A DNA stretch of 64,000 bases from Rubricella sp038526735 (GTDB taxonomy: Bacteria > Pseudomonadota > Alphaproteobacteria > Rhodobacterales > Rhodobacteraceae). The stretch is from positions 1-64,000 of the forward strand of contig JBCBGM010000010.1 of the NCBI GenBank assembly GCA_038526735.1, in the 5' to 3' direction. How positions within the stretch are numbered: the stretch's first letter is position 1; each line of letters starts with the position of its first letter. The notes below the pieces were generated by a model, which was not told the DNA's origin, made no database searches, and worked only from the letters and a program-made list of their open reading frames with translations. A program made the translations under genes and the position numbers. This document shows, in pieces, positions 17,547 through 26,146 of this stretch.

Positions 17547-18074
17547 ATGACACATCACACCGAAGACACACTTCTGGCCCGCCTCACCGACCTCGGGATC
17601 GCCTACACGCTCCACCGCCACCCGCCTCTCTTTACGGTCGAAGACAGCAAAGCCCTGCGCGGAGATATCCCCGGCGCGCATTGCAAAAACATGTTTCTCA
17701 AGGCGAAATCGGGCGATCTGGTGCTGGTCACGTGTCGGGAGAACCGCAGTATCCGCATCCGCGATCTCGAAAAGCTGATCGGCCTGCGCAAACTCTCCTT
17801 CGGAAAGCCAGACTTGCTCTTAGAGGTGCTCGGCGTCACCCCCGGCGCGGTCACTCCCCTCGCCGTCGTCAATGACGCAGAGGCGCGCGTGCATGTGATC
17901 CTCGACCAGCAACTCTTCGCAGAGCCGCTCTTGGCCTGTCACCCGTTGCACAATGAGGCCACCGTCGCCATCTCGACCAATGACATCCGCCGCATCCTCA
18001 GCACCACCGGCCACGCCGTGACCGAGGTTGATTTCGATGCGTTGGAGGAAAAAGCGAAAGAAGCCGCCGCCTGA
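17547..18074 (+). CDS. Prolyl-tRNA editing protein ProX (YbaK/EbsC family)
   Basis: The 175-residue protein starts at the ATG at 17547. It hydrolyses mischarged Ala- or Cys-tRNA(Pro) in trans. Family motifs are TLHRHPPLFTVEDSKAL, GAHCKNMFLKAK with the key lysine, SFGKPDLLLEVLGVTPGAVTP, and CHPLHNEATVAIS. It heads a tight plus-strand run through the thioredoxin, LON-domain and Trm112 genes. Confidence 0.92.
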   Translation: MTHHTEDTLLARLTDLGIAYTLHRHPPLFTVEDSKALRGDIPGAHCKNMFLKAKSGDLVLVTCRENRSIRIRDLEKLIGLRKLSFGKPDLLLEVLGVTPGAVTPLAVVNDAEARVHVILDQQLFAEPLLACHPLHNEATVAISTNDIRRILSTTGHAVTEVDFDALEEKAKEAAA

Positions 18075-18139
18075 GGTTGGACTCGCCGCCCCCCGCGGCA
18101 TACATCCCCGCCAAGGCCCGCGCGCAGGAGACAAATACG

Positions 18140-19054
18140 ATGCTGGAACTGGGTGGAGGGGCAAGCGCCCCCGCAGCCGATCTGATCAAGGATGGATCAG
18201 AGGCAACCTTCATGGCCGACGTGATCGAGGCCTCCGCCACAACCCCCGTGATCGTCGATTTCTGGGCGCCCTGGTGCGGCCCCTGCAAGCAGCTCACCCC
18301 TGCCATCGAGGCTGAGGTGAAAAACGCGCGCGGTGCGGTCAAGCTCGTCAAAATCAACGTGGACGAGAACCAGCGCATCGCCGCGCAAGCTCAAGTCCAG
18401 TCAATCCCCACGGTCATCGCCGTGGTCGGCGGGCAGGTCGTGGATAGCTTCATGGGCGCACTGCCGCAAAGCCAGATCAAGCAATTCATCGACCGCGTCG
18501 TGCAAGCCGCCGGTGGCCAGGCCGGTGGGGGCATTGAAGAGGCCATTGCGGCCGCCGATGAGATGCTGGAGCAAGGTGCCATCACCGACGCCGCCCAAAC
18601 CTACGCCGCCATTCTGGGTGAGGTACCAGACAATCTCGCCGCCCAAGCGGGCCTCGCGAAAGCCTATATCGCGCTGGATCAAACCGAGCAGGCGCAAGCC
18701 ATCATTGACGCGGTGCCCGAGCATCAAAAATCTGACCCGCTGATCGCCGCAGTGGTCGCGCAAATGGCGCTCGCCGGCATGGGCGGGGACGCGGCAGAGA
18801 TCGCCAGTCTGCAAGCCAAGCTCGACGCAGACCCCAAAGACAAGGCCGCCCGCCTCGCCCTTGCCGAGGCGCTCATCGGCGCAGGCCAGAACGAGGCCGC
18901 GATTGAGCACCTGCTGACACTCTTTGGCCAAGATCGCGAGTGGCAGGACGAAGTGGCCAAAACCACGCTCTTCAAACTCTTCGACGCGCTCGGCCCCAAA
19001 GACCCCCTCGTCGCAAAGGGTCGCCGCCGCTTTTCCTCTCTCGTATTTGCCTGA
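18140..19054 (+). CDS. cnoX: Thioredoxin-like chaperedoxin with TPR repeats (CnoX/YbbN type)
   Basis: The 304-residue protein starts at the ATG at 18140 after GCAGGAG. Residues 20-125 form a thioredoxin fold with active site WAPWCGPCK, and the rest is TPR-like helices (QGAITDAAQTYAAILGEVPD, ARLALAEALIGAGQNEAAIEH). CnoX protects substrates from over-oxidation and passes them to chaperones. The active site keeps both cysteines (CGPC), unlike E. coli CnoX, so it may also act as a reductase. Confidence 0.9.
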   Translation: MLELGGGASAPAADLIKDGSEATFMADVIEASATTPVIVDFWAPWCGPCKQLTPAIEAEVKNARGAVKLVKINVDENQRIAAQAQVQSIPTVIAVVGGQVVDSFMGALPQSQIKQFIDRVVQAAGGQAGGGIEEAIAAADEMLEQGAITDAAQTYAAILGEVPDNLAAQAGLAKAYIALDQTEQAQAIIDAVPEHQKSDPLIAAVVAQMALAGMGGDAAEIASLQAKLDADPKDKAARLALAEALIGAGQNEAAIEHLLTLFGQDREWQDEVAKTTLFKLFDALGPKDPLVAKGRRRFSSLVFA

Positions 19055-19062
19055 GGCACAAA

Positions 19063-19722
19063 ATGGCCAAGCGATTTGCCCTGGCAGACCTGCCCGAGAT
19101 CATCCCAATCTTCCCGCTGCCGGGCGCACTCCTGTTGCCCCGCGCGCGCCTGCCGCTCAACCTCTTTGAGCCGCGCTATCTGGCGATGATGGAAGACTGC
19201 CTTCGCACGCCTGAGCGCTTCATCGGCATGATCCAACCCATCGACGCACCAGAGCGGGTCAAAGGGTCTGGCATGCTCCACACCATTGGCTGTGTGGGCC
19301 GCGTGACCTCGTTTTCAGAGACGGATGACGGCCGGTACATCATCTCCCTCTCCGGCGTCAGCCGCTTCCGCATGATCGGCGAGGAGGATGGCTTCACCCC
19401 CTACCGCCGCGCCCGTGTCGAATGGGACAGCTTCGAGCGCGACCTTGGCGGCGAAGAGAAAGACCTCGGCTTCAATCGCCCCGGCTTCCTCGCACTCCTG
19501 GAGCGGTACTTTGACGCCGTGGGCATCTCGTCTGACTGGGACAGCCTCAAAGAGGCCGACAGCGAGCTGCTGATCAACTCGCTCTCAATCCTCTGCCCCT
19601 TCGACCCCGAAGAAAAGCAAGCCTTGCTTGAGGCCCCCTCGCTCACCAACCGCCGCGAAACCCTCGTGACGTTGATGGAATTCGCGATGCGGTCGGGGGG
19701 TGAGGGCACGCCGCTGCAATGA
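19063..19722 (+). CDS. LON peptidase substrate-binding-domain protein
   Basis: The 219-residue protein starts at the ATG at 19063, 8 bases after the cnoX stop. It has the Lon N-terminal (PUA-like) domain: IIPIFPLPGALLLPRARLPL and NLFEPRYLAMMEDCL, with GRVTSFSETDDGRYIISLSG later. The ATPase and protease domains are absent, as in stand-alone LON-substrate-binding proteins common in alphaproteobacteria. The function is uncharacterised. Its stop overlaps the Trm112 start (ATGA). Confidence 0.9.
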   Translation: MAKRFALADLPEIIPIFPLPGALLLPRARLPLNLFEPRYLAMMEDCLRTPERFIGMIQPIDAPERVKGSGMLHTIGCVGRVTSFSETDDGRYIISLSGVSRFRMIGEEDGFTPYRRARVEWDSFERDLGGEEKDLGFNRPGFLALLERYFDAVGISSDWDSLKEADSELLINSLSILCPFDPEEKQALLEAPSLTNRRETLVTLMEFAMRSGGEGTPLQ

Positions 19723-19907
19723 CGCAGGAGCCGACAAAGATCGACGGCAAGGTCTTGTCGGCGCTCGTTTGCCCGGTCACACGCGGCCCCCTCACCTACG
19801 ACCAATCCAGGCAAGAGCTGGTCTCAAAGAGCGCGCATCTGGCCTATCCGATCCGCGATGGCGTGCCGATCCTGCTGATCGATGAGGCGCGAAAACTCGA
19901 TGACTGA
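19719..19907 (+). CDS. Trm112-family small protein
   Basis: The 62-residue protein reads LSALVCPVTRGPLTYD and then AYPIRDGVPILLIDEAR, the Trm112/YcaR fold. In eukaryotes this protein is an activator of methyltransferases; the bacterial role is unclear. The family often has several zinc cysteines, but here only one remains (CPVTRGPL), so zinc binding is doubtful. It overlaps the LON-domain gene by 4 bases and the next gene by 8. Confidence 0.88.
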   Translation: MTQEPTKIDGKVLSALVCPVTRGPLTYDQSRQELVSKSAHLAYPIRDGVPILLIDEARKLDD

Positions 19908-20319
19908 CGATCCGCGCGACACCGGCGACAACGAGGGCATCCCGCGCAATCTCAAAGAGGTCGCGCAGAACATCGCGGGGCTTGTGGTGCTCGCCTGCAC
20001 CAGCATCCCGGTGCTCTGGCTGGCGTTCTGGATCACCGCGCCCGATGTCCCCACTTTCGGCAGTGAGTTGCCCTTCCCCGAGGCGATTGCTGAGCAATTC
20101 CCACCCGGAACGCCGCTTGCACAATTCGGCCAAGCGCTTGAGCGTGAGGGGTTTTCTGGGGTTCAGGTCTCCCGCGATGGGCGGCTGGGGCAGGCCTCCA
20201 TGGTGCGCTCGCTCCTCCTCTGCCAAGACACCTATGTCGTGTTTTGGGAGGCCTCCGCCGACGGCACCCTCGTCCGCGCGCAGGGCGAAATGCAACTTGG
20301 ATGCTCTCGCGACGGCTAG
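19900..20319 (+). CDS. Hypothetical single-span inner-membrane protein
   Basis: The 139-residue protein starts at the ATG at 19900, inside the end of the Trm112 gene, so it is translationally coupled. One membrane segment (about residues 25-46, IAGLVVLACTSIPVLWLAFWIT) is followed by a periplasmic domain. No family is recognised. Its stop codon shares the palindrome CTAG with the stop of the convergent HPt gene. Confidence 0.65.
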   Translation: MTDDPRDTGDNEGIPRNLKEVAQNIAGLVVLACTSIPVLWLAFWITAPDVPTFGSELPFPEAIAEQFPPGTPLAQFGQALEREGFSGVQVSRDGRLGQASMVRSLLLCQDTYVVFWEASADGTLVRAQGEMQLGCSRDG

Positions 20320-20702
20320 TCGTCGCCCAACGGCTCATCCGCCGCCACAAGCGCAATCAGCGAAGCGCCCCCAAGCCGCAAAACCCGCGCCGCCAGCGCC
20401 GCCGTCGCCACCGGATCTTGCTGCTCCAACACGTCGCGCAGCGCATAAGAGACCTGCGCGAGTTCATGCAATCCGACAGAGGCCGCAGCGGTTGCGAGGC
20501 GATGCGCCACCGCCTCCACCGCAGCGCGATCACGCTCCTGCATGGCGCGCTCAAGGCACGCCAGATCACGCGTGAGGCCAAAGGCAATATCTTCCAGAAA
20601 TTCTGACCAGCTCTCTGGCGCCACGCCCGAGCGCAACGCCTCTACCGTTTCGATAGATACGGAGGCTGGTTCCTCCGTAATCAGACGGACCACCCCAGTC
20701 AT
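20316..20702 (-). CDS. HPt-domain protein (phosphotransfer), small
   Basis: The 128-residue protein starts at the ATG at 20702, which has a GAGGAG site 9 bases upstream. A longer reading to 20792 lacks this. The segment VEAVAHRLATAAASVGLHELAQ matches the phosphotransfer helix, with His in AHRL as the likely phosphorylated residue. HPt proteins relay phosphate between histidine kinases and response regulators. No kinase is nearby. The usual K-G after AHRL is replaced by A-T, so activity is not certain. Confidence 0.65.
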   Translation of the reverse strand: MTGVVRLITEEPASVSIETVEALRSGVAPESWSEFLEDIAFGLTRDLACLERAMQERDRAAVEAVAHRLATAAASVGLHELAQVSYALRDVLEQQDPVATAALAARVLRLGGASLIALVAADEPLGDD

Positions 20703-20826
20703 CGTCTTAGTCTCCTCGTCACCCACGCTCACTATCGCAGCAAGCCGTAAATGAGGTGTTACCGCGAAAGCTTGATTGCACAGTTTCAACACGCTACCGA
20801 CCTTTTAAACTGTCAGACAGGACGCC

Positions 20827-21483
20827 ATGCCCAAGACCGCCCGCCTTTTGCCAGCCTATCTGATGACCCGGATGAAGGGTTGGCGCGCCACCGAATTCAC
20901 CGAAAACAAGGCCTGGTACGCCGCATTGGCCGAGCACGGCCAACACCCGCGCGCCATGGTCATCTCCTGCTGCGACAGCCGTGTGGAGCCTCAGCGGATC
21001 TTCGGCGCGGATGCGGGCGAGTTCTTCATCGTGCGCAATGTCGCCAATCTGGTGCCGCCCTTTACGCCCAATGATGACCACCACGGCACCTCCGCCGCGA
21101 TTGAATACGCCGTAAAGCACCTCGGTGTCGCCCATATCGTTGTCATCGGCCACTCCAGCTGCGGCGGCGTCGCCGCCTGTCACGCCATGTGCTCCGGCCA
21201 CGCACCAGAGTTTGAGGAGAAAGACAGCTTCATCGGCCGCTGGATCGACATCCTCCGCCCCGGCTTTCAGGCGATCAAAGAGCGCAACCTCCCCGAAGAG
21301 GAAGAGCTCACCGCGATGGAGCAGCAGGGCGTCCGCGTCTCGCTGCAAAATCTCACAACCTACCCTTTCGTCGCCGATGCGCTTGAGGCAGGCCGGCTCA
21401 CAATCCACGGCGTCTGGTTTGAGATCGGCACAGGGCGCATGATGGCCTTTGACGGAGAGGCGCAGGCCTTCCAGCCTATCTAG
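20827..21483 (+). CDS. Beta-class carbonic anhydrase
   Basis: The 218-residue cytosolic zinc enzyme interconverts CO2 and bicarbonate. The zinc and catalytic dyad motif CCDSRVEPQ is near residue 50, and IGHSSCGGVAA near residue 100 supplies the other ligands. The C-terminal helix and HGVWFEIGTG are family-typical. The gene ends with TAG, so amber is a normal stop here. It is convergent with the PagL-like gene. Confidence 0.95.
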   Translation: MPKTARLLPAYLMTRMKGWRATEFTENKAWYAALAEHGQHPRAMVISCCDSRVEPQRIFGADAGEFFIVRNVANLVPPFTPNDDHHGTSAAIEYAVKHLGVAHIVVIGHSSCGGVAACHAMCSGHAPEFEEKDSFIGRWIDILRPGFQAIKERNLPEEEELTAMEQQGVRVSLQNLTTYPFVADALEAGRLTIHGVWFEIGTGRMMAFDGEAQAFQPI

Positions 21484-21487
21484 CGCC

Positions 21488-22051
21488 TCAGAAAAACCAC
21501 CGCCGCCCAATCACAATCGCATTGCTGCCGCCATGCGGCCCGGCAAACCCATACGCGTTTGAGCGGTGATGAATGCGGATCGTCCACTCCCGATCATCGC
21601 GGCCCTGATGATCGACAAAGGCCCACTCCGCCGTCCAATGCACCAGAAAGTTCTGAGCGCGCCCATTGCGCTCTTTCTCAAACTTCGGCGGACGGCTGGC
21701 GTAAGACGGCCCGATCCCCCAGGCAAAGCTGCTCAGCCACAAATCGCGAAACGGCACCCGAAAATAGACGATCGGCCCGTTAAACTCGATCACCTCTTGC
21801 TTTCCGGCATGGCCCACGATCTGCGCCTCTGCCAGAAACTCTACCCGCCCAAGCTGCGCAAACTGCCGCTCGTAGGTCAGACCCACCAGCCCCGGCCGCT
21901 CTTGGTTGATGTAGAACGGGTCGAAGAGCGTGATCCAATCGTTCTGGAACAGCGTGCCAGCAAAAACCTGAAACCCACGATCCCGAGCACCCGGATCAGC
22001 GCGTGCCACGCTCGCGCAGCACGCCAGAACCAGCAGAAGCCGCATAATCAT
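21488..22051 (-). CDS. PagL-like outer-membrane lipid A deacylase / acyloxyacyl hydrolase family protein
   Basis: The 187-residue protein starts at the ATG at 22051 after GGGGAGAG and has a signal peptide (LLLVLACCASVARA). It is beta-strand rich and ends TIRIHHRSNAYGF...IVIGRRWFF. The HxSN motif and terminal aromatic residues match PagL-type barrels, which remove the 3-O acyl chain of lipid A. The activity is inferred from this motif. It lies directly downstream of asd but probably has no link to it. Confidence 0.7.
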   Translation of the reverse strand: MIMRLLLVLACCASVARADPGARDRGFQVFAGTLFQNDWITLFDPFYINQERPGLVGLTYERQFAQLGRVEFLAEAQIVGHAGKQEVIEFNGPIVYFRVPFRDLWLSSFAWGIGPSYASRPPKFEKERNGRAQNFLVHWTAEWAFVDHQGRDDREWTIRIHHRSNAYGFAGPHGGSNAIVIGRRWFF

Positions 22052-22077
22052 ACCGCTCTCCCCTCGCGGGGCGCGGA

Positions 22078-23100
22078 TCAGCCTTTTTGCAGCACCCGGC
22101 GCCCCAGCAACTCTGCGATTTGCACGGCATTGAGCGCCGCACCCTTGCGCAAATTGTCTGACACCACCCACATGTTAAGCCCGTTCTCGATTGTCGAGTC
22201 CTGACGGATTCTGCTGACGAATGTTGCAAAATCGCCAACACAATCGATGGGTGTCGTATAGCCACCGTCCTCGCGCTTATCGACGACCAGCACCCCCGGT
22301 GCCTCGCGCAAAATGTCCCGTGCCTCGTCCTCATCGAGGAAGTCTTCGGTCTCGACATTCACCGACTCGGAGTGTCCCACAAACACCGGCACCCGCACGC
22401 AGGTCGCCGTGACCTTGATCTTTGGGTCGATGATTTTCTTCGTCTCGACGACCATCTTCCATTCTTCCTTGGTGTCGCCACCTTCCATGAAGACGTCGAT
22501 ATGCGGGATCACGTTAAAAGCGATCTGCGCCTGAAACTTGGAGGGCTCAACCTCCTGCCCCGGCACATAGATGCCCTTGGTCTGGTTCCACAGCTCATCC
22601 ATACCCTCTTTCCCGGCACCCGAGACGGACTGATACGTACTCACCACCACGCGCTTGATCTTGGCGCGGTCATGCAGCGGCTTCAGCGCCACCACCATCT
22701 GCGCGGTCGAGCAGTTGGGGTTCGCGATGATGTTACGGTTGGAGTAGTGCTCAATCGCATCCGGGTTCACCTCGGGCACGATCAGCGGAATATCGGGCTC
22801 ATAGCGGTAAAGCGACGAGTTATCGATCACCACACAGCCTGCCGCAGCAGCCTTGGGCGCATAGGTCTTCGTCGCCGTGGAGCCGATCGCAAAGAGCGCG
22901 ATATCCCAGCCAGTGAAGTCGAACTGGTCGAGGTCTTGGGTCAGGAGGGTCTTGTCGCCAAAGCTCACCTCGGTCCCCTGCGATTTGCGCGACGCAAGCG
23001 CTGCAATCTCGTCCACAGGGAACTGGCGCTCGGCCAAGATGTTCAGCATTTCGCGGCCCACGTTGCCCGTGGCGCCAACGACGGCGACTTTGTAGCCCAT
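22078..23100 (-). CDS. asd: Aspartate-semialdehyde dehydrogenase
   Basis: The 340-residue protein starts MGYKVAVVGATGNVGREML at the ATG at 23100. It reduces aspartyl phosphate to the semialdehyde, feeding lysine, methionine and threonine synthesis. The catalytic cysteine is in IANPNCSTAQMVV, and the substrate-binding segment is VSTYQSVSGAGKEGMDEL. A start 12 bases upstream is less likely. It is divergent from the Hint-domain pseudogene. Confidence 0.96.
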   Translation of the reverse strand: MGYKVAVVGATGNVGREMLNILAERQFPVDEIAALASRKSQGTEVSFGDKTLLTQDLDQFDFTGWDIALFAIGSTATKTYAPKAAAAGCVVIDNSSLYRYEPDIPLIVPEVNPDAIEHYSNRNIIANPNCSTAQMVVALKPLHDRAKIKRVVVSTYQSVSGAGKEGMDELWNQTKGIYVPGQEVEPSKFQAQIAFNVIPHIDVFMEGGDTKEEWKMVVETKKIIDPKIKVTATCVRVPVFVGHSESVNVETEDFLDEDEARDILREAPGVLVVDKREDGGYTTPIDCVGDFATFVSRIRQDSTIENGLNMWVVSDNLRKGAALNAVQIAELLGRRVLQKG

Positions 23101-23281
23101 TTCTCTCTCCAAGGCTCAGATGCGCTCGCGCTCTAGCGCATCCAATCATCAAGGGAAACCGGCGTATCCGCGCATTTGCATCACTTTGCGTGATCAAGAT
23201 CATGTCGAAACACAGCACGCTGGAATTCTCTGAGAATAAGACGATACCTTTAGCAAAACTCGCCCGTAGGTTGAGCGCGCG

Positions 23282-24376
23282 ATGCCCAACGACCCCTTCA
23301 TGTCCGAGATCCGATATCTCGGAAACTCCTCCGTCGATTTCATCGAGATCGCAGTGGAGCAAGGGTCGTCCGTCGCCGACCTCTACATCGTCAACTACAA
23401 CTAGAACGGCACCGTCAAATCGACGACCCAGCTGACCGAAGCCAATGTCTCCGGCCCAACCGTTTCTGGCGGGCGGGATATCTACGTTGTCCACGGCTCC
23501 ACCAGCTTTAATGGCCTCAACAAACGCGGAGCCGTGGCGCTGGTCGAATCCGCGGATGGCACCACCGCCGACAACGTCTATGGCTTCTACTCGTTCGATG
23601 ATCAGGCCGGTGTCGTCACCGCCACCGCAGGGCTCGCCAATGGTCTCTCCTCCGTCGATATTGGCCAAGCGGGCGCGGGCGAGTCCCTGATCATCCGCAA
23701 AAGCGATGCGGACAATCCGGCCGTCGCCGACAGCGGCGCCTACACCGTGAACACGTCCCCCACCAAGGGCAGCATCCCCTGCTTCTGCCCCGGCACCCTG
23801 ATCACCACCGTTCTCGGCCAAAAACCCATCGAGACCCTGGCTGCGGGCGACCTCGTGGTGACGATGGACAACGGCCTCCAACCGATCCGCTGGATTGGCC
23901 GCAGAACCGTCTCCGGCATCGCGCGCTTTGACCCGCGCATGCGCCCGGTCACGATCACTGCTCAAACCGCACCGATCTCCCCCGCAGCTCCGCTGCGCGT
24001 CTCCCCAAACCACCGTTTCCTGATCCGCCACGCCGCCGTCCAAGCCCTCTTCGGCGTGCCCGAGGCTCTCGTGGCCGCACAGTTCATCGCCCCCCTCGAT
24101 GCCCAGAGCACGCAGGCCACGCTGCCCAGCAACTTTGAGTACATCCACCTCCTCTTCGACCAGCTCGAGGTGATCTTCGCCAACGGCGCACCCGCCGAAA
24201 GCCTGCACCCCGGCCATGTCGCCCTCTCGGCCTTCGGCATGCCCGGCAAACTCCTCAATCTTGCAGGCATCCACACAGACTACGGCCCAACCGCCCAGCG
24301 CTGCCTGCACCGGTGGGGGGCGCGGGCCCTGATGGCGGCACTCACCGAACACAGCGGCATTGATCAGCATTCGTGA
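23282..24376 (+). pseudogene. Hint-domain protein interrupted by an in-frame amber codon
   Basis: From the ATG at 23282 the frame runs 40 codons (MPNDPFMSEIRYLGNSSVD...), meets TAG at 23402, and continues in the same frame to 24376 without another stop. After it comes a beta-rich stretch and then a Hint_2-type domain: CFCPGTLITTVLGQKPIETL, RWIGRRTV, and SPNHRFLI with the conserved N-H. Hint proteins of Rhodobacteraceae are often large secreted or self-cleaving proteins. The amber codon makes this a probable pseudogene. Downstream initiation or readthrough cannot be excluded. Confidence 0.75.
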
Positions 24377-24451
24377 ACAGTCTCATCGCATCCTTGTGAC
24401 TGACTGAAACACGCGAACGGTATATACCTGTATGCACGGAGGACGACTCAC

Positions 24452-24568
24452 ATGATCAGACATCGCTTTTCGATCACCAAGCTCATCGGCGAGATCCTGT
24501 TTGCTGACTGCGGCTGCGCCGAGACCCGCAAAATGCGCCTGTCGTGCTTGCTCGCGCGGCCCTGCTGA
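24452..24568 (+). CDS. Possible 38-residue peptide with strong ribosome site
   Basis: The ORF starts at the ATG at 24452, preceded by GGAGG 9-10 bases upstream, and reads MIRHRFSITKLIGEILFADC then GCAETRKMRLSCLLARPC. Its last 25 bases overlap the GTG start of the next gene in another frame. It could be a real micro-protein, a leader that couples translation of the next gene, or a remnant. I do not recognise it. Confidence 0.4.
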   Translation: MIRHRFSITKLIGEILFADCGCAETRKMRLSCLLARPC

Positions 24569-24897
24569 TCACCACTCTCTGCGCGGCCCCGCTCTGGGCC
24601 GACGCCCCGGTGGTGACCGACGTCCGTATCACGATTGCCGGAGATACCGCCCGCTTCGACGTCACTGTCTCCCACCCAGACACCGGCTGGAGCCACTACG
24701 CAGACGTCTGGGAAGTGCTCGACGCGGCAGGCAACCGCCTCGGCTACCGCGAGCTTTTCCACCCCCATGTGAACGAACAACCCTTCACCCGCTCCCTCTC
24801 TGGCGTCCGTTTGCCAGACGGAACATCCGAAGTCTTCGTCCGCGCCCATGACAGCGTGCATGGCTGGGGAGAGGCGGTCGCCGTCCCCCTCCCCTAA
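24544..24897 (+). CDS. Small periplasmic hypothetical protein (GTG start)
   Basis: The 117-residue protein starts at the GTG at 24544 with signal peptide MLARAALLITTLCAAPLWA. The body (VTDVRITIAGDTARFDVTVS, then AVPLP at the end) is beta-sandwich-like. No ribosome site of its own is visible; the good one belongs to the overlapping 38-codon ORF, so coupling is likely. I do not recognise the family. Confidence 0.65.
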   Translation: MLARAALLITTLCAAPLWADAPVVTDVRITIAGDTARFDVTVSHPDTGWSHYADVWEVLDAAGNRLGYRELFHPHVNEQPFTRSLSGVRLPDGTSEVFVRAHDSVHGWGEAVAVPLP

Positions 24898-24938
24898 ACA
24901 CGTCCCCACCCTGCAGAGTTTCAAATATCCCGGGGGGT

Positions 24939-24958
24939 CCGGGGGGCTGGCCCCCCGG
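24939..24958. repeat. Tight GC hairpin in the 24.9-25.15 kb gap
   Basis: CCGGGGGG (24939-24946) and CCCCCCGG (24951-24958) enclose a 4-base CTGG loop, preceded by TTTCAAATATCCCGGGGGG. It is close behind the small periplasmic gene and could terminate its transcript, although no T-tract follows. The rest of 24898-25148 shows nothing recognisable. Confidence 0.5.
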
Positions 24959-25148
24959 CCGTCGCCCGCGGCGCTCCTAAATTGCCTGGAATCAAGGCCA
25001 ACGGCCGCCGGGCACACACCGGACCGGTCCCGCCAGCCTGGCGCTTTTGCGAGGGCTTAGACCCTCAGCAAACACATACGGTTTGCCGAGGTTAAACCGC
25101 GCAGCAAACAATTCAGCGCGCCAAACCACCGGCCCGGCGCGTCCCCCC

Positions 25149-26057
25149 TCAATGCGCCCGAATAAAATTCCCCGTGTTGAGGTCCTGCATCGCCTGCATC
25201 AGCTCTTCGCGCGTGTTCATCACAATTGGCCCGTGCCAGGCGACCGGCTCTTTGATTGGCGCACCAGAGACCAGCAAAAACCGCACGCCCTCGCTGCCTG
25301 CCTGCACCACGACCTCATCGCCCTCGCCAAAGCGCACCAGCGTGCGGTTGCCGGAGTTGTCGCGCATCAGGATCTCTTCGCCCTGATACTCCTTCTCCGT
25401 CAGCGCCCCCCAGGGCTGAGAGGCATCGGCAAACCGCGCCTCGCCTTCAAAGATATAGGCAAAGGCCCGCCGCCGCGTGTCGATCTTGAACCGCTTCGTG
25501 CGGCCTGCGGGGATCGAGACGTCAAGGTACTGCGGATCGGTCGCAATCCCATCCACCGGCCCCTTCGCCCCCCAAAATTCACCCGTGATCACCCGCACCA
25601 ACGTGCCGTCATCATCCCCCACGGTCGGAATATCGCTTGCCTGCATGTCCTGATACCGCGGCTTCGTCATCTTCTGATCACGCGGCAGGTTCGCCCAAAG
25701 CTGGAACCCGTGCATCCGCCCGGCGAAATCCCCTTTCGGCATCTCTTGATGCAAAATTCCCGAGCCCGCCGTCATCCACTGCACCGAGCCCGGCCCCAGC
25801 GTGCCGTGATTCCCGAGGCTGTCCCGATGGGTCACATCGCCCGCCAGCACATAGGTGATCGTCTCGATGCCGCGGTGCGGGTGCCACGGAAAGCCCTTTT
25901 GATAGGCAACCGGGTCATCATTGCGGAAATCATCCAGCAGCAGAAACGGGTCACTCTCGCCCGGATCGCCAAAGCCAAACACACGGTGAAGCTCCACGCC
26001 CGCGCCCTCCATCGTGGGCTGGGCAACGGAGGTGGACGTGACGGGGCGCAAAGACAT
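25149..26057 (-). CDS. Pirin family protein
   Basis: The 302-residue cupin protein shows the pirin core: LLLDDFRNDDP, FPWHPHRGIETITYVLAGDV with metal-binding histidines, and GSVQWMTAGSGILHQEMP. The C-terminal cupin follows (ISGAPIKEPVAWHGPIVMNT-like). Bacterial pirins include quercetin-2,3-dioxygenases and modulators of metabolic enzymes, and sequence alone does not separate these. It lies alone on the minus strand. Confidence 0.92.
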   Translation of the reverse strand: MSLRPVTSTSVAQPTMEGAGVELHRVFGFGDPGESDPFLLLDDFRNDDPVAYQKGFPWHPHRGIETITYVLAGDVTHRDSLGNHGTLGPGSVQWMTAGSGILHQEMPKGDFAGRMHGFQLWANLPRDQKMTKPRYQDMQASDIPTVGDDDGTLVRVITGEFWGAKGPVDGIATDPQYLDVSIPAGRTKRFKIDTRRRAFAYIFEGEARFADASQPWGALTEKEYQGEEILMRDNSGNRTLVRFGEGDEVVVQAGSEGVRFLLVSGAPIKEPVAWHGPIVMNTREELMQAMQDLNTGNFIRAH

Positions 26058-26146
26058 TGGCTCTCTCCTGACTGGTTAGGCCAGAGATAGCGCCACGGCT
26101 CCGGCGAACAAATAACCCTCAAAACCACAGACTGTTGCGCAAACGG

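Noticed and set aside
22820..24370. Long minus-strand ORF of 516 codons
   Set aside because: It is the antisense shadow of the Hint-domain pseudogene running into another frame of asd; composition is Gly/Asp/Val-rich as expected of a shadow.
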